Shown: positions 45,561 to 58,603, counted from the stretch's first letter. The stretch: DNA of 64,000 nucleotides from Gambelia wislizenii (GCA_030847615.1 JAUMIR010000003.1:54917001-54981000); one strand, 5' to 3'. Notes: generated from the letters alone by a model not told the origin. Program-made: numbers and translations.

Positions 45561-48067
45561 GATCAACAGTGGGGGAGGAGGAATAGGGAAAGCTACAGAG
45601 GTCCAAGTCATTACTAACCCAGGCCGGGAGAGGGAAGCTGGAGGACACTGCTGCAGCTTCAGTCCAGATGCAGTTCCTTCCCACCAAAACTGAGCTCCTG
45701 GTTTCACTTTCTAAAGTATGTGGAAATACATTTCAGTGCACCCTGGGTCTTGTAGTTTTGCAATTTTGATGCCCCCTTGTGGTGGCATTGTTCTTCTTTA
45801 CTAATAATGCTTTTGCAGCAGGAGGTTTACCACAAGCCCCCCCCCCCGGCTGCGGATGCTGTGGGGCTCTTAAACCCGCCCTGGTGGAAGCAGCAAATCT
45901 GAATGCACATATATTCTCTCTCTCTCTCTCTCTCTCTCTTAAATAGAACTTACAACACCCTACTATTCTCAAGTTAAGTTGGAAAAACTGAATCCAGTTC
46001 TCCACTGCTTTGCTGAGCCTGGTGAAATTTTAATCTTATTTAATAAAACTGCATATCTACAGATGGCTATTAGATTGAGGACAGGAATAATACATATAAC
46101 ATCACCAAATTAGGAGAAGTGACAATGTATGGCCTTCTAGATTTGGAGGGGATGGCATCTTCTGCCAGCCCTAGCCAGCATAGCCAATGATGAAGGATAA
46201 TGGGAGTTCCAGTCCAAAAACATCTGGGGAGCCATGCATTCTCTTTTCTTAGTGTGCGTCTCATTCACCTGGTGATATGCAAATAGAAGCTTTATTCTGT
46301 AGATAGATAGATGATATAGATAGAGCTGTTTTAGGGTGAGAAATATTTATATTACAGACCCAAAGAGCTGCTCCATGTCCTCCATTTCTACCAATCAAAA
46401 TGTATAGATGTTCTTACTCCATACTGTGAGAAAAATGCTTCATGCTGAATTAGTACCTATCATGGAAGGAATGTTTCTGGTAAAAGAATGCCATGGCTTT
46501 TGTTTGTTTGTTGCTTTGGCACTACTGTAAATAACTTTGCTAGCTATGTAAATACAAAAAATAAAAATAAAAATTGGCAGCTAGATTTATAAAGCACATT
46601 GAAACGTATACACATTTCTTACTGCTAAATGTTAAAATATGTGTTCCCAGATGGTAGGGGAATACAACGTTTGAAGTAAAGTTGAGGTTTTGCCAGCCAC
46701 AGCCCTCATGGAAGCAGTTTAATTATGTCTCAAGTCTCTATCCCACTATGAAAACTTCATGGTTTGTAAAGAAAATGCTTCCTCTACTCCAAATGAAAGG
46801 CATGCTAAATATTATAATATGACTCTATCGCTATAGAACCTTATATATAGATTTGAGAATGGATACTTGGAAATATCCACCACAGTTCTGAATTATATCT
46901 CTCTGATATTAAGTTTTTAAAATTCTTTTCTCCTGATAAAAATGACTGAAATGACATTGATTTAAGACAATAAACAGACTGCAACTATACTATTTAATCA
47001 AGGTGACAGGTTTAAAATTCTCCTCATTCTTCTGTCTCACTCAACTACTTTTTTTGGGGGGGGGGTAAAGTTCAATCACTAACCATATTAATTATGGATG
47101 GGCAACTTTCAAGAATGGAATGGGGCTTATTGGCCCGTAACCCACCATGGTTTGTACCCCGCCATCACATCTATGCCATAGCATTTGCTGCTGATAGCCT
47201 CCAGATTTCCTTTCATGTCTCTCTCCTATCCTCAAATGTACACAAGCTATACACATAGTCTTCCTCTGATGCATACCCAGACTTGCAAACCTACCCCAAG
47301 AAACCCTTTGATTCCTTCTTTACCTTTTCCCTCTACAGTCTTTTGCCTTTTCACCCTGGGAAGTAAATACTTTCCTCTGTCTGGTAGGAAAAAAGAGGTC
47401 ACTCATCCAGTCCAACTTGCTGCACAGTTTTCCTCTTGAGATTTGTGAGGGAGAAATCATAGAGCACAAATGGATAAGAGACAAGAGATGTTCTAGCTCT
47501 CCATGTTTTCTGGTTTTCCTCTTGCTAATGTTCTCTTTAAGAGGGAAACCATAGAGTTTGGAAATCTTGAGTGGTTAAAAGGCCTCTTTAAGCCCCAAAC
47601 AATAAGGGGAGAGGTGTAAGGGAGAGGGCTGGTAGTAGCTAGAATGCCTGTAGGTCACAGAAGAATTATGGGCTGCATATTTCCTCCCTACCTTTCATTT
47701 TAATAAAGTAGTTATCCCGTGTGGAGCATCAAAATGGAAGAATGAATAGGCTAGAAAAGTTTGTTTCAGACTTAAATCTCACTTGTACTTATTAAAATAA
47801 TTAGTCCAGGGATGAGAAACGAATGACTTTTCAGATGTTCTTGACTGCAACTTCATAATTCCTCCATTGGCTATTTCCTCAAGATCTGATGGAAGCTGCA
47901 GTCCAAGGACATCTGGAAAAGTATACAATTCCCAGCTCTGCTTTACCTCCTTGAAATTGGAAAAGAATGCATGTTGTACATTCACTAGCCCTGATGCTGC
48001 TATTGAAAGCTGGAAGCAGAGAGCAAGCCACAAGCTTGCCCTCATTGTCTAGCGTGGAGAGTTAGGT
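45561..48067. other. No gene seen; small repeats
   Basis: Contains (CT)n at 45915-45939, a poly-C stretch near 45838, and two fragments of a common palindromic MITE: CCTAGCCAGCATAGCCAATG with GATAATGGGAGTTCCAGTCC near 46160-46230, and a similar block with CAGTCCAAGGACATCTGG near 47820-47925. The 88-residue minus frame at 47779-48045 runs through the latter and is not credible as a gene. Confidence 0.5.
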
Positions 48068-48135
48068 AACTTTGTTGTAAGCCCCTTGGGTCCCATGTTA
48101 GGAGAAAGATAGAATGTTAATACATAAATAAGCTA
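48068..48135 (+). mobile_element. LINE 3'-tail fragment
   Basis: TTGTAAGCCCCTTGGGTCCC and AGGAGAAAGATAGAATGTTA fit a LINE 3' end, followed by ATACATAAATAA. Confidence 0.5.
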
Positions 48136-48889
48136 AGGAAGGGGGATAATTTTGTTTCCTTCACAGTTTTAGCTTATCTCAGCTGGCATTCTCAGCTGGA
48201 CTTATGTTGACGTTAGTGCACTCACATGTGTAGGGGAGAGAATTGAGCAGTTGTGCAATGTCTGTATTCACCAAGGTGCTGATGATACACATTGCACCAT
48301 GGTACATACAGGAGTGGTCAATGGACATTGTACTCTGAGCCATATCAGCACCTGTTGCACTTGCACAGCAGTGCTTTCTGACTGGTGCCATGTTGTGCAT
48401 CTTCAGAATTTACTAACAGCATTTTTCCGGGCCTCTGCTACTTATGTATGGATGCGTGAAGTTACGCATGATTCACCACAATGTAGAACCTTAGCCCTCA
48501 TTTACATTATTTGATCTTTTACAAAGATAAATTGTACAAAATGCATGCAGGAAGAGAAATCTGCACAGAAAATCACAATTTAATATGAACAGAGTATAAG
48601 ATAGAAAAACCCTATTGAAGAAAAGCCAGCAAACTTGACAGATTCAGCTACCCTGATTCTTCATCCTCTCTTGTTTCTTTTCTGCTCACGTCCTAAAGAG
48701 AGGAAGGAGTGGGCATGGAAAGCATATTCCTTCAAGCAAATCTTCTTAAAACCTACTTTCTCTTCTTTAAATTGTGATATTCCTTCCTAGTTTGGAGGAT
48801 CCAAGAAAAGAGAAACTTGTCTTCAAGGCACATACATGGGCAAAGGGCAGCGTACTTTCTGTTTCCAGTAACATAAACTCAGACTAAAG

Positions 48890-49320
48890 CTCCATCTAGT
48901 TCAGTGTTCTCTTCACACACAATAGCCAATCAGTTCCCTATGGAATGCCTGTCAGCAGGACATGAATGGAACTGTATCCCCCATTTCACATTTCCCAGCA
49001 ACCGAAATACAGAAGCTTCTTTCTGATACGAGAGATTATATATAGCCATTCTGACACACTGCTCTTGATATCCCTAACCTCCATGAATTTATCTAATCTG
49101 GTATTAAAACTGTCCAAATTGGCAGTCGTCACTACATGTAGTGGCAATGAATCCCACAATTTAACTATGTGCTGTGTGAAGAAGCATTTCCTTTTACTTG
49201 TCCTGAATCTCTCACACTCAGTTTTAGTGGGTCAATGCATTCTATTAGTATAAGAAATGGCAAAAACCTTCTTTCTACCAACATTTTCCCACCATGAATA
49301 ACTGTGTATGTTTCTCATTG
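48890..49320 (-). mobile_element. Old CR1/L3-like LINE 3' end
   Basis: Antisense pattern: CCATCTAGTTCAGTGTTCTC, CTCCATGAATTTATCTAATC, GGCAGTCGTCACTACATGTA, CACAATTTAACTATGTGCTG and GAAGAAGCATTTCCTTTTAC, matching CR1-group ORF2 ends in order. Decayed. Confidence 0.6.
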
Positions 49321-51620
49321 TAGGGGTCATCCATACTGGTTATTTGTGCTCATTTACATCATGCAATTTTTAGTGTTTCTTCTTGTCATTTCTTGACATG
49401 GCTTGTTGCTTTCCTGCCCAAATGCTATCCTGATTTCAATACAGTGGCAGCATATTTGCATTCATTTGTGGGCATCTTACTTGTAATGGAGTTCTGATAC
49501 TAGATGTGTGTGTCCAGTCCTCTTCAACCCCTAGATGTGTTTTCAGATTGTTGCAATTTGTTTTCCTTCTGTTTCTCCCCAGTGGCATTTTAATTTTGTT
49601 TTTGTTTAATTTTCTTTAGTGGCATAGTGCTATAATGGTAAACTGTAATGGTGCTATTACTATGTTTGTTGCCTCCAAGCAAGATGACCTCAACTCCTCC
49701 AGTGACTTAGCTGCATGCAAGGAATGACTGTGAATTGGGACAAAGTATTTCAAAATACCACAGAAAAAGAGGAGGAAATGAGAAAAGGAGTTTGGGAGGA
49801 TTCTACTTGTCAGTGTTACCTGACACTACAGAAATCCCTTTCTCACTCCCCCACTCAGGTCTTTGAATACTATCTTCTCTCCTCTTCCCTGCCCCCCCAT
49901 TTTGTGTCATAAATATGAGAATCTGAGATTGAACAGGTACTGTCTAAGTGATCATTATTTCTAACATTCAGCATTACTTATATATTAATTACTCTAATAA
50001 AAGTGGATCACATGACAGAAGAAACAATGCAATTAAAATATCATTTATAACATTTCATGAATTTTCCAAGTAAAATATTTCCTGCAGCCATGTGAATACC
50101 TTCTCCCTGCTATGTTTGAAATATATGTGAAGATATGATTATTAAAAGTGGGTCAAAACTGACTTGACTCAATTTCATCCTTTCCACTGGGTATGTGAAC
50201 CCATCATGGAGTTCTTAAAATTGAATTTGATGTAGCTATTCATCTTGTTCTGCTCTGAGGTTCCCTAAGCTTAATACCTGACCATCTTAAGAATAGTAAG
50301 CATGTCTTCTTCAGGGGTGAGCAAGAGCTCTGATAATTTTCTGCATTATCCAGACAAGCTCAGAATGAGTTGTGATGCTAGACACTTGCTGAAGATAAGA
50401 ATTTCTGTTTCTTTAGCTTTTACAGTAAACACTCTGGGGGTATCAAGCTTAGCACCTGAAGTAATCTAATATAAGCATTGTATGAAAATGGTTCATTCTA
50501 GCTCTTCTTCCTGCCCCTCCCTCTGAATATGGCAGTTCAGATCAGATGCAAAATACATGTGTTATAACTTCACATGCAAAGCAATATCTACACAGAATGA
50601 TAGCCCCTATATAATCCTTTCATATACCATAGTTTAGAGTAAAGCATTTTTATCCCTTTAAGCCAGATAAACCATATAATATAATTTGAAAACATCTGAG
50701 TGATGCTATTGGGCCACCACAAGATTGGATTACAAATTGATAAGCTCCTACTTCAGCTTGCTGAATTGCAACAACAACAATAAATGTTTGGAATGTATTT
50801 TTTTTTAAATGGTTCCATTTCTGAATCCTGTAGAATTGGGATTTTGCTAGAAAATGAAAAGGACAAACTGTTTGCATATCCACCCTCCTCCCCCATCTGT
50901 TGGCAGTGCTGCAATAAACATAAAACTTCCAACAAGACATGAGATACTTTATTTACTCTAACAGAATGCCTAGTTGTCTAGAAAAATCAAAAAAGCATGT
51001 GTTGGTATTTGGAAAGAACATGCAGTATTGCATTGTGAAATAATGTATCATATTCTTGGTTTTGAGGGAGCGAGAAATCAGCATAACATTTTTTTTTCAC
51101 TCATGGGAAAAATATACCTAGGTATTCAGAGTATGCAAATAAAGCATTGAAAAGTGGGATTGTCCCTTTACTTTAGTCATTTTCAAACAGAAAGCTAATT
51201 ACTCTTAGATCATGGATGGAAGAAATAATGTCTAATCAAAATCATCATCATCATCATCTACCACACCAATACTACCATCAACAACAATCATTCCATATAA
51301 CCTCTTTTGTGATGTTGTAGTCCCAACTTTGCATTTTTAATTTCTGTTGTCATGAAAACTATACTTAGGTTCTAATGGTATAGTGAGTAAATTGTGAAGT
51401 GCAAGGGCTTCACTGTGACAACTTCCGCAGCTGCTTCTCTTATTAGAGTCCAAAAATTCTTAACACCATGATGAAACATATCAATAAATCTATTGTAGCG
51501 GGGGGTGGGTTCTCCTTCAGAAGCAGGTCTTTTGTAAAGCTAAACAGTTTCTTAACAATCTTTTAAAATAAGTCTTTTGTACAGCAATTCAAGACACATG
51601 AAAATTTTCAGCAAAATTAT
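49321..51620. other. No gene seen
   Basis: AT-rich sequence with a CAT/ATC run near 51240-51262. No recognisable coding region. Confidence 0.5.
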
Positions 51621-52217
51621 CTCTCTCTCTGGCTTTTCTTCACAAACAAAGATTCAGGAAGGACTCGTCCTGCGCTTTCTGCAAGCGCGCTGATGACTAA
51701 AAAGGCCAATCTGAGATAAACAACTCCAGTTGCAGAAAGCAAAGCAGAAGGTCTCCTTGGTGATGTTTCTGGGTTGTGATTCTTTCTGTGTTGTCATTTC
51801 TCTTCAAGACTTGTTTGGCGTGAGTTCTCAAATAAGGCTGCAGCATTGTGGATAGTGCGTCTCCATGCCTCCCAATGTGAGGCCAGGACAGACCATAGTT
51901 GGTGATCGATTTGGCCGAGCCTGAGATGTTGTTTCAGGGAGTCCTTGTATCACTTTTTTGGAGCACCCCTCTTACGCTGACCCGTGGCGAATTCACCGTA
52001 GAGTACTATTTTGGGGAGGCGATGGTCCTCCATCCTAGAAATGTGCCTTGCCCAGCGCAGCTGTGTTCTCAATATCATGGCCTCAATGCTGGAGATCCCT
52101 GCTTGCTCAAGGACGGCAACATTCGTCACATAGTCCAGTGTATATTTAGGATTGTACGTATACAGCGCTGATGAAAGCATTCAAGGAGTCGTAAGTGGTG
52201 GCGATAGGTGACCCATG
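51621..52217 (-). mobile_element. RTE-type LINE 3' part with AG tail
   Basis: Antisense AG tail at 51621-51630, then the finger-like C-terminus, then upstream coding sequence (LPKIVLYGEFATGQRKRGAP, TNVAVLEQAGISSIEAMILR, ending TWVTYRHHL). It stops at 52217, where a reversed 5' UTR begins. Confidence 0.8.
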
Positions 52218-52571
52218 TCCTCTCCATTGACGCCCCCTTGTCGTGGGAGAGAGGCTTGCATACCCTAATGATGTTTTGAGCTATGTTGGCGGTGGCATAA
52301 TAGCTACCAGTAGGGTCTCCTATGCCAGACAGGTCAAAACCGAAGGGTCTGACCAAGAGCATCAAAGGGCAGGATGGGGTCTCTAGGCTTATGGCAACCA
52401 TCCAAGGAGAAGGAAAACTCTAATACCAAACCCGGGCAGATGGTATTCGTCCAACCCTGTAAGGTCAACCATCTAAGAGAAGGAAACTCTAATCAAACCT
52501 ACAACCCAAGGACCTCGCTGCTACCGTCCATGCTTGCAAGGCCACAGAAGATGAACTTTTGGTTTAAAGGG
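52218..52571 (+). mobile_element. RTE-type LINE 5' UTR, inverted relative to its 3' part
   Basis: Begins CTCTCCATTGACGCCCCCTT and runs to GAACTTTTGGTTTAAAGGG, matching 26556-26785 block by block. Its 5' end points at the inverted 3' part, the arrangement expected from twin priming. Confidence 0.75.
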
Positions 52572-52586
52572 CATAATTATAGGGAT

Positions 52587-52589
<3 letters not shown>

Positions 52590-52622
<33 letters not shown>
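52590..52622. repeat. (TA)n microsatellite
   Basis: About sixteen TA units just past the LINE fragment. Confidence 0.97.
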
Positions 52623-52627
<5 letters not shown>

Positions 52628-55034
52628 CTGGGAGAGTTCATTCTGAACTGTTAATATCAAGATAGCAGCTACACCATGTTCAGAAGGAACAGAGAAGACA
52701 GAGATACCTGAAAGATGGGGGTTGTTTAGATAACAAAAAAGGTCCTAAAAGAATGCAGGCAGAATACCTTTTGTCTAGATGACTTCGTGCCAGGATTCAC
52801 CATGTCTGGAAGGAGGGGGGCTGAAAACTCCAAGTAGTTCACAATAACAGCTTTCGCCCTTTCTCATGATATTTTTTTAAAAGTACACGAAATTGCACAT
52901 AGCAGGCCATATGAACAACCAATTCGAATTGGGGCACATCCAGGAAGTCAGAACATCATTGGTTGATGTGCACAGGGGCGGGCTTGCTGACAACAAAGTG
53001 GCTGGAGCTGCTATTCTTGATTCTTTGGGGACATGATCAAGCACTATTTTCAAGTGGCAGAGCAAAAAAGAAAAGTTTTTAAGTAGAAGATTGTTCTTCG
53101 GCTTCTCTCATTTACCAGCCAAAAGGGGGAGGGGGTGGAGGGAGCTTTTTCGGGACATGATAAGATAGGTCATTCACTCGCGGCCAACATCTTTTCTCAT
53201 AGGCATGTTCCATGTGAACTGCGGATAGCTTTCCATGCCAGTGATCTTGCAAATGGATTGTGGGGACAAATGAACACTGCTGCAATAGTGAGGCAATTCA
53301 CTATTTTCTGCAATTAATTCTCCCGTCTAGCTGACCCCATGGTGTCACTCTGCCTGCCAATCATAAAGTGCCCACACTTTGACCCTGTGAACCCCAGTTC
53401 CACTACACTACTGGTTCTGTCAAGCACTTCCTTCTGGCTCCAATCTACTGCAAAACCAATTAAAGGCTGGCTCCAAGTCCAACTATTAGAGAAGGGGAAA
53501 GAGAAAGAGAATTCCAGAAAAAGATGCCTCTGTATTATTGTCTTTTTCTGAAGAAAAAAAAATTAAATCCCAACAGAGGTTTTGTTCCTGTGAAGCAAGG
53601 TGATGTGTCCTCTCAGGTATTTTTGGTTACCTCTTCTGCACCTTCCAGCTGCACAATTTTGTTTTGAGATGAAGTGATGTGAGACACTGCATAGAGTATT
53701 CAAAATGCAGATGTCCAAATGCAGTTGTACCATTGATATGAATTAGACAGCAATCTGATACCCACTTACCTCAGATTTTACTTATATACATATATCATTG
53801 ATTGTTCAATTGCATAAAATGTGTACCATTAATAAGAACTGTTTAACTGAATGACAGCTAGATGTAGTACACAGCTGTGCTCACTCATTCCCTAGTTAGA
53901 TACTTATCCATTCATTTTGTTCTTTTCAGAAGTTATTTCTATGCTATAGGCCAAAATGCAACCTAGATCTACTGAGTGCCTCTCTGAGTATTCAACCTCT
54001 TCACCTTGTTCCTCCTTCTCCTACTTTCACAGACTGACCTATCATGTGCTTGTGAAACAGATGATGCCAACTTACTTTTAGGTGGATCACTTTGATGGAG
54101 TGGAACGAGTGTCAAATGAGGGCATTCTTGAAAAACCTGTTCTTGTTACTTCACAGAATCCCAAGATAGTAAAATCATGTACATTTGATTAAACAGACAT
54201 TAAGTGAAGTGTTCTCAATGACCTTGGAGGTGTGAATGTGTGCATATTATTTTGGATTTAACCATGTTTGTATGCTTTTATCATGTCTAAATTCAAGGAA
54301 ATGTGGAATCTACTTCTGTCTGATATAAGCACAAGAGTGAGAACAATATAGCTTTCCTTATTTCCATGCTTCCTTTCATTTCTCTTTTCTGTAGGGACAG
54401 ATTTAATGTTCTGTAAATATAAAGCACATGACCTAGTCTTCCTATCACTAACTTGTTCAGAGGGAGGAGATGAAGCAGCAGAAGAACATAATGTCCCAGA
54501 TGGACAGTGGGTGAGAGCATTTGTTGACCTTATACACTGTAAAATATACCTGACTTCCTACTGAAAGCTTGCAAATGTTAACAGCAACTTTGATAAATAG
54601 GGTTGCCCACTTGCAAACATGAAAAGTCTGGACACATGAAAGAACCTAAACACCCAAACAGCATTTGTGAAAAAAATGGGTTCAAAGTAAACTAGCTGAA
54701 ATAGGAAATATATAAGCCCTACAACATATGTTATTCATGGCACTTAGATAGAACTACAGGATGTGGGAGAGGAGCACATTCAGCCCCAATACATGCACAT
54801 CCACTTATTAATAGTTTTCACTATTCAGATCTCCAATCTCTACCAGGAGGCAGAGTTAATTTGGTGGTTCAATGTTGGGAATGGGGCCGTGGGTACACCC
54901 ACACTCCAAAAGCATGGCATGGGTGCTTTACTTGCAAGTAATCCATGTGTACGGATAGAGATTCCCCAGTATCAAATAAGTGTCAAAATCAAAAATAGAT
55001 TCCCAAGTTATAAGTACTGCCTTCACATACAATA
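52623..55034. other. No gene seen
   Basis: No recognisable gene. The stretch 52800-53360 is less AT-rich than its surroundings and may hold an unrecognised old element. Confidence 0.45.
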
Positions 55035-55440
55035 GATGCCAGCAAATCATAGATCTGAAGGAGACCTTGTAGGCCATCTACTTAAACCTCTGCAGTCCAG
55101 AACTAGAGCACTCCTAGCATTTGCTTGAAGACCTCCAATGAAGGAAAATACATAATCTCTCTCTAGTAATTGGTTCCTTTGTCAAGCTGCTCCTGCACTC
55201 AAAATGTTTCTCCTAAAATGCAACTGAAACCTACTATTTGGTAATGTATCCATATTTCATCTAGCAGCTCTCTAGACATTTATACACATGTTAGAATAAG
55301 TATACTCCCTTTCCCCAAATGATTGCCTTTTTTCATAGCATGTTTCCCCTAGAATGAGATTAGTGCCCATTCTTCCTTGCATAGCTGGAGAGCAGATGAA
55401 AACACCTTATGAAAGGAGGCATGACTATTCCCTCTCATTT
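55035..55440 (-). mobile_element. Old CR1-like LINE 3' end
   Basis: Antisense CR1 pattern: CAAATCATAGATCTGAAGGA, CCTTGTAGGCCATCTACTTA, TGAAGACCTCCAATGAAGGA, CAAGCTGCTCCTGC-type text and ATGTTTCTCCTAAAATGCAA. Decayed. Confidence 0.6.
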
Positions 55441-55590
55441 CTCGCTATTTTCCAGGTGACAGATAATCCCCTTCCATTGTAGACTTGAAGGTGAGAGGAG
55501 ACACTGTCTGAAGAGTCCGCCATTTCAGAAAGCATTTACTTTCAAGGAAATCAGCACCTAAAAACTTGTGGGTTAAAAACTGGTCATGAA

Positions 55591-55661
55591 CTTGCAATGT
55601 GGTGGCTTGCAGTACTGGCGCAGTGGTTAAATGCCAGTACTGCAAGCCACCATATTGCAAG
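55591..55661. repeat. 29-bp foldback at a SINE head
   Basis: 55591-55619 and 55633-55661 are inverted copies with one mismatch and a 13-base loop that holds the SINE start GCAGTGGTTAAAT. Arms contain GGTGGCTTGCAGTACTGGC. Confidence 0.9.
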
Positions 55662-55875
55662 TTTGATTCCAGCGGGCTCCAAGGTTCACTCAGCCTTCCA
55701 TCCTTTCGTAGGTCAGTAAATTGAGTACCCAGCTTGTGGGGGGCAATTAGCTAACACACATTGGAAATGCAGTATAGATGTGTATATAGCTATTGCTTAA
55801 AACAATTTGTAAGCTGCTCTGATAGCCTTGTGGCTGAAAAGTGGGGTATAACTAACTAACTAAATAAATAAATAA
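55610..55875 (+). mobile_element. tRNA-derived SINE
   Basis: CAGTGGTTAAATGCCAGTAC, B-box-like AGTTTGATTCC, CACTCAGCCTTCCATCC, GTACCCAGCTTGTGGGGGGC, then a 3' end with GTAAGCTGCTCTGATAGCC and a TAAATAAATAAA tail. Confidence 0.8.
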
Positions 55876-56423
55876 AATAAACCTTAGAGTGTTAGGTATA
55901 AAGAAAGAAAAAATGTTGCATTGTTACCTGTCCTTACACCCCCTACCTCCAATAATTCATAATTCATCTTATTAGATGCTTCACATGGTTTTCAGTAGAC
56001 CAGGGCAACCCAAACTAGTTAGGACTAGTGAAGGTTATTTGAAGCCTACGAAGAGGTCTTGGAAATTCCCCAAACTCAAACATGCCCAGGATGAGATTAA
56101 GCGAAGCCTCCTCAGATAGTAGTTATGGTAGAATGTGCAAATTTCCCTGGAAGCACCTGGCAGTAGGTCATACTCCAAAAACAGACAAGTAACGGGAACA
56201 CCCATTATCCTGCAATGTCTTCCTTCACACCCTTCCTGCCCACAATGTGAAGGTTGCCTTAAACCCATCAGTCTTAATATCCCAGCCACTAGCCACTAGC
56301 TTTTGGGAAACTCACTCAAGCATTGCTCTACATTCCAAACACCCCTTAAGAGTATGATATTGGGTATAAATATTACCCCAAATCATAACCAAAGTGTACA
56401 CAGCTCCTCTCATCTCATCACTA

Positions 56424-56690
56424 GGAAGCCCTGATGGCACAGTGGTTAAATGCCAGCACTGCAGCCAAAACATTTCAAGTTCCATCCCAAGGGTTCCAAG
56501 GTTCACTCAGCCTTCCATCCTTTTGTGGGTCAGTAAAATGAGTACCTGGCTTGTAAGGGGCAATTAGCTAACACACAATGGAACCAGCTTAATGCATAGA
56601 TGTGTAAAGTGTTATTGTTTAACAATTTATAAGCTGCTTTGAGAGCCTTTGTGGCTGAAGGGCAGGGTATAAATACCTAAATAAATAAAA
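56424..56690 (+). mobile_element. tRNA-derived SINE
   Basis: AAGCCCTGATGGCACAGTGG head, CACTCAGCCTTCCATCC body, 3' end GAGAGCCTTTGTGGCTGAAG and TAAATAAATAAAA tail. Full-length copy of the same family as 55610. Confidence 0.85.
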
Positions 56691-56958
56691 CAAATCACTC
56701 TGCCAATTTGCTGTGTGTCCCTCAGCTTCAAGTCTCTTTTGATGCATGAACCTCTGCTCTAGACAGGTAATTGTAACCTGTTCCCAAAATCTATTCCTCT
56801 ATTCAGATACTTCCTTCTAATTCTTCACTAGCCTTGTGTGATTGCTTATGAGTGTGACTGTGTGTGTGAATGCTTCCATGATTATTTTTCAATAAAAAAC
56901 ATTTTTATTTTATTTTGGCTTGGAGTCTCCTCAGTTAGTACTGGTATACACAGGTATA

Positions 56959-57740
56959 AAGATCCCAAAGTTACCCAAGCTCTCGCAACCATACCTATGA
57001 GCTAATTAAAATTCCCCGATATAATATCATAACCCAGAGGTTACAAGTAGGTTCCTTCGATTTTCAAACCATTTTCAGGGATATCCTATACTCTAGAGAT
57101 AGGAATCATTGGGCAGCAGTCTCTGACCCCACCTGGAAAACTGTTAATGTAAAGGGGTGTAGACATAAAGAGAATTTGGTGTTCATATGTGAGAGCCAAG
57201 CTCTTAAATTCCATCATCCTTGCCTTACACCTAGATATGACATAGATGGACAATGTGCCTACAAAATAACACATGAAAATGAATCAGCTATAGTTTATAC
57301 TGGGAAAAGATGTGTGTGTATAAGGACAGCCTGCCACATGAGTACCCTGAACAGTGCTCAAATACAACCCATCGTGCCTACAATAAATCACTGTTTTTGT
57401 AAAGTTAGCACTGTCAGTGGTTGTGACTTTGAATATACTTTTCCCTCATGGACCAGACAAGAAACGGCTTTATCACCAGAACTGTGTAGTTCAGTGATAC
57501 CTGTATTTTGGGGATTGTGTTTGACACTTTACATCAACTTCCAACACACCCAGATCTCAAGGAGAAACTGCTTAAAATAAAAGCTGTTGGACACAAATCA
57601 ACTTTAATTGTCATGGACAATGGGAAGGAAGCTGCCTCTTTATCCAAAGAAATTGCAGCTACAGGACAACGTTCCTGGTGGGAGTAACTTTTTGGGTGGT
57701 CTCCCCATACAACCAGAGCTTTTACTGTCATGCTCTATCC
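56959..57740 (+). pseudogene. Endogenous retrovirus envelope-like fragment
   Basis: A frame open from about 56959 to 57580 encodes a cysteine-rich segment (about 12 Cys in 134 residues from 57176) with one N-glycosylation site (NES). A frame change near 57530 leads into a second piece with an SLSKEIAATGQ stretch, a Trp pair, a stop, and LFGWSPHTT followed by a hydrophobic MLYPIVVI. That order, a Cys-rich ectodomain, then a heptad-like part, then Trp-rich LFGWSP before a hydrophobic segment, fits a retroviral Env from surface part into the transmembrane subunit. No gag or pol lies next to it. It is broken by a frameshift and a stop and is inert. Assignment is by pattern only. Confidence 0.5.
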
Positions 57741-57862
57741 AATAGTTGTGATTCCTAAGTTACCCTACCTCTTGCAACCATACCTTTGACCTAATCAAAA
57801 TTCCCCAATATATCATAACTCAGAGGTCACAGGTGGGTTCCACTGAACCCATTCATTTCAGG
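56968..57862 (+). repeat. Direct repeat flanking the Env-like fragment
   Basis: 56968-57075 and 57750-57862 match: AAGTTACCC, CTTGCAACCATACCT, TAATCAAAATTCCCC, ATATCATAACTCAGAGGT and GTGGGTTCC-type text. The copies are about 780 bp apart, one at the start and one just after the Env-like frames. Confidence 0.75.
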
Positions 57863-57921
57863 TAACAACATATCACCTGAAAAAATTATCCATCATTTAT
57901 TTCAGCCATAATGATGTAATA

Positions 57922-58010
57922 TAGTCAGCCCTCTGTATCCATGGACTCTGCATCCATGGATTCCACCATACACATACACACACACACTCCAAAAAGCAAA
58001 CCTCTTCCCC
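57922..58010. mobile_element. MER2/Tigger-like left end
   Basis: AGTCAGCCCTCTGTATCCAT and CTGCATCCATGGATTCCACC are the start of a Tigger-type element. It degrades into a CA run. No right end seen. A palindromic MITE fragment (CCAGCCAGCAAGGCC, GGGAGTTCTAGTCC) follows to 58092. Confidence 0.6.
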
Positions 58011-58603
58011 TTAGACATTTTGGATCTACTTCCAGCAGCTCCAGCCAGCAAGGCCAACAGCATGGGAGTTCTAGTCCATAAATTTTGGAGGACCCAACAT
58101 TTCCTACCCATTGTGCTGCAGTATTGTAGAAAATGCCTCCATCAGGAAAAGTATAATGCATATAGGAGAAAATAAGTAAACCTCTCTCTTCAAAAGGTCT
58201 AATCACACACTGCATAAAAATTATTATAACTCAAATATTGATCATGAACTGAAAGGATTTTAATTAAATTACTTAGAGGAAAAATTTAATTTGACTACAC
58301 AGCCAAGAAGGATCAGATACTTTGTCTAGTCTCCCCATTGTTAGTAAAATATTGAGGAGGAATTTGAATATAATGGATAGATAGTATTTCTTTCCATTAT
58401 CCTTTACAAACGATTATATAGTGATGGGATGTATTCTTGTAAAAACAATTAATTCGTTCACCTAGAGCTTTCATATCTAACTTCCATGAGCTTTAGAACA
58501 GGATTTCATTATTCAGTTTGTAGCTAAGATGTATGAACATTAAAGCAGGATTTGGGATATTTTCACTGTAACATTAATTTTCTTCTCTCTCTCTTTTTTC
58601 CAG

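Noticed and set aside
47779..48045. 88-codon minus frame with a signal-peptide-like start.
   Set aside because: Its middle is a common palindromic repeat fragment, so the apparent secretion signal is probably chance.
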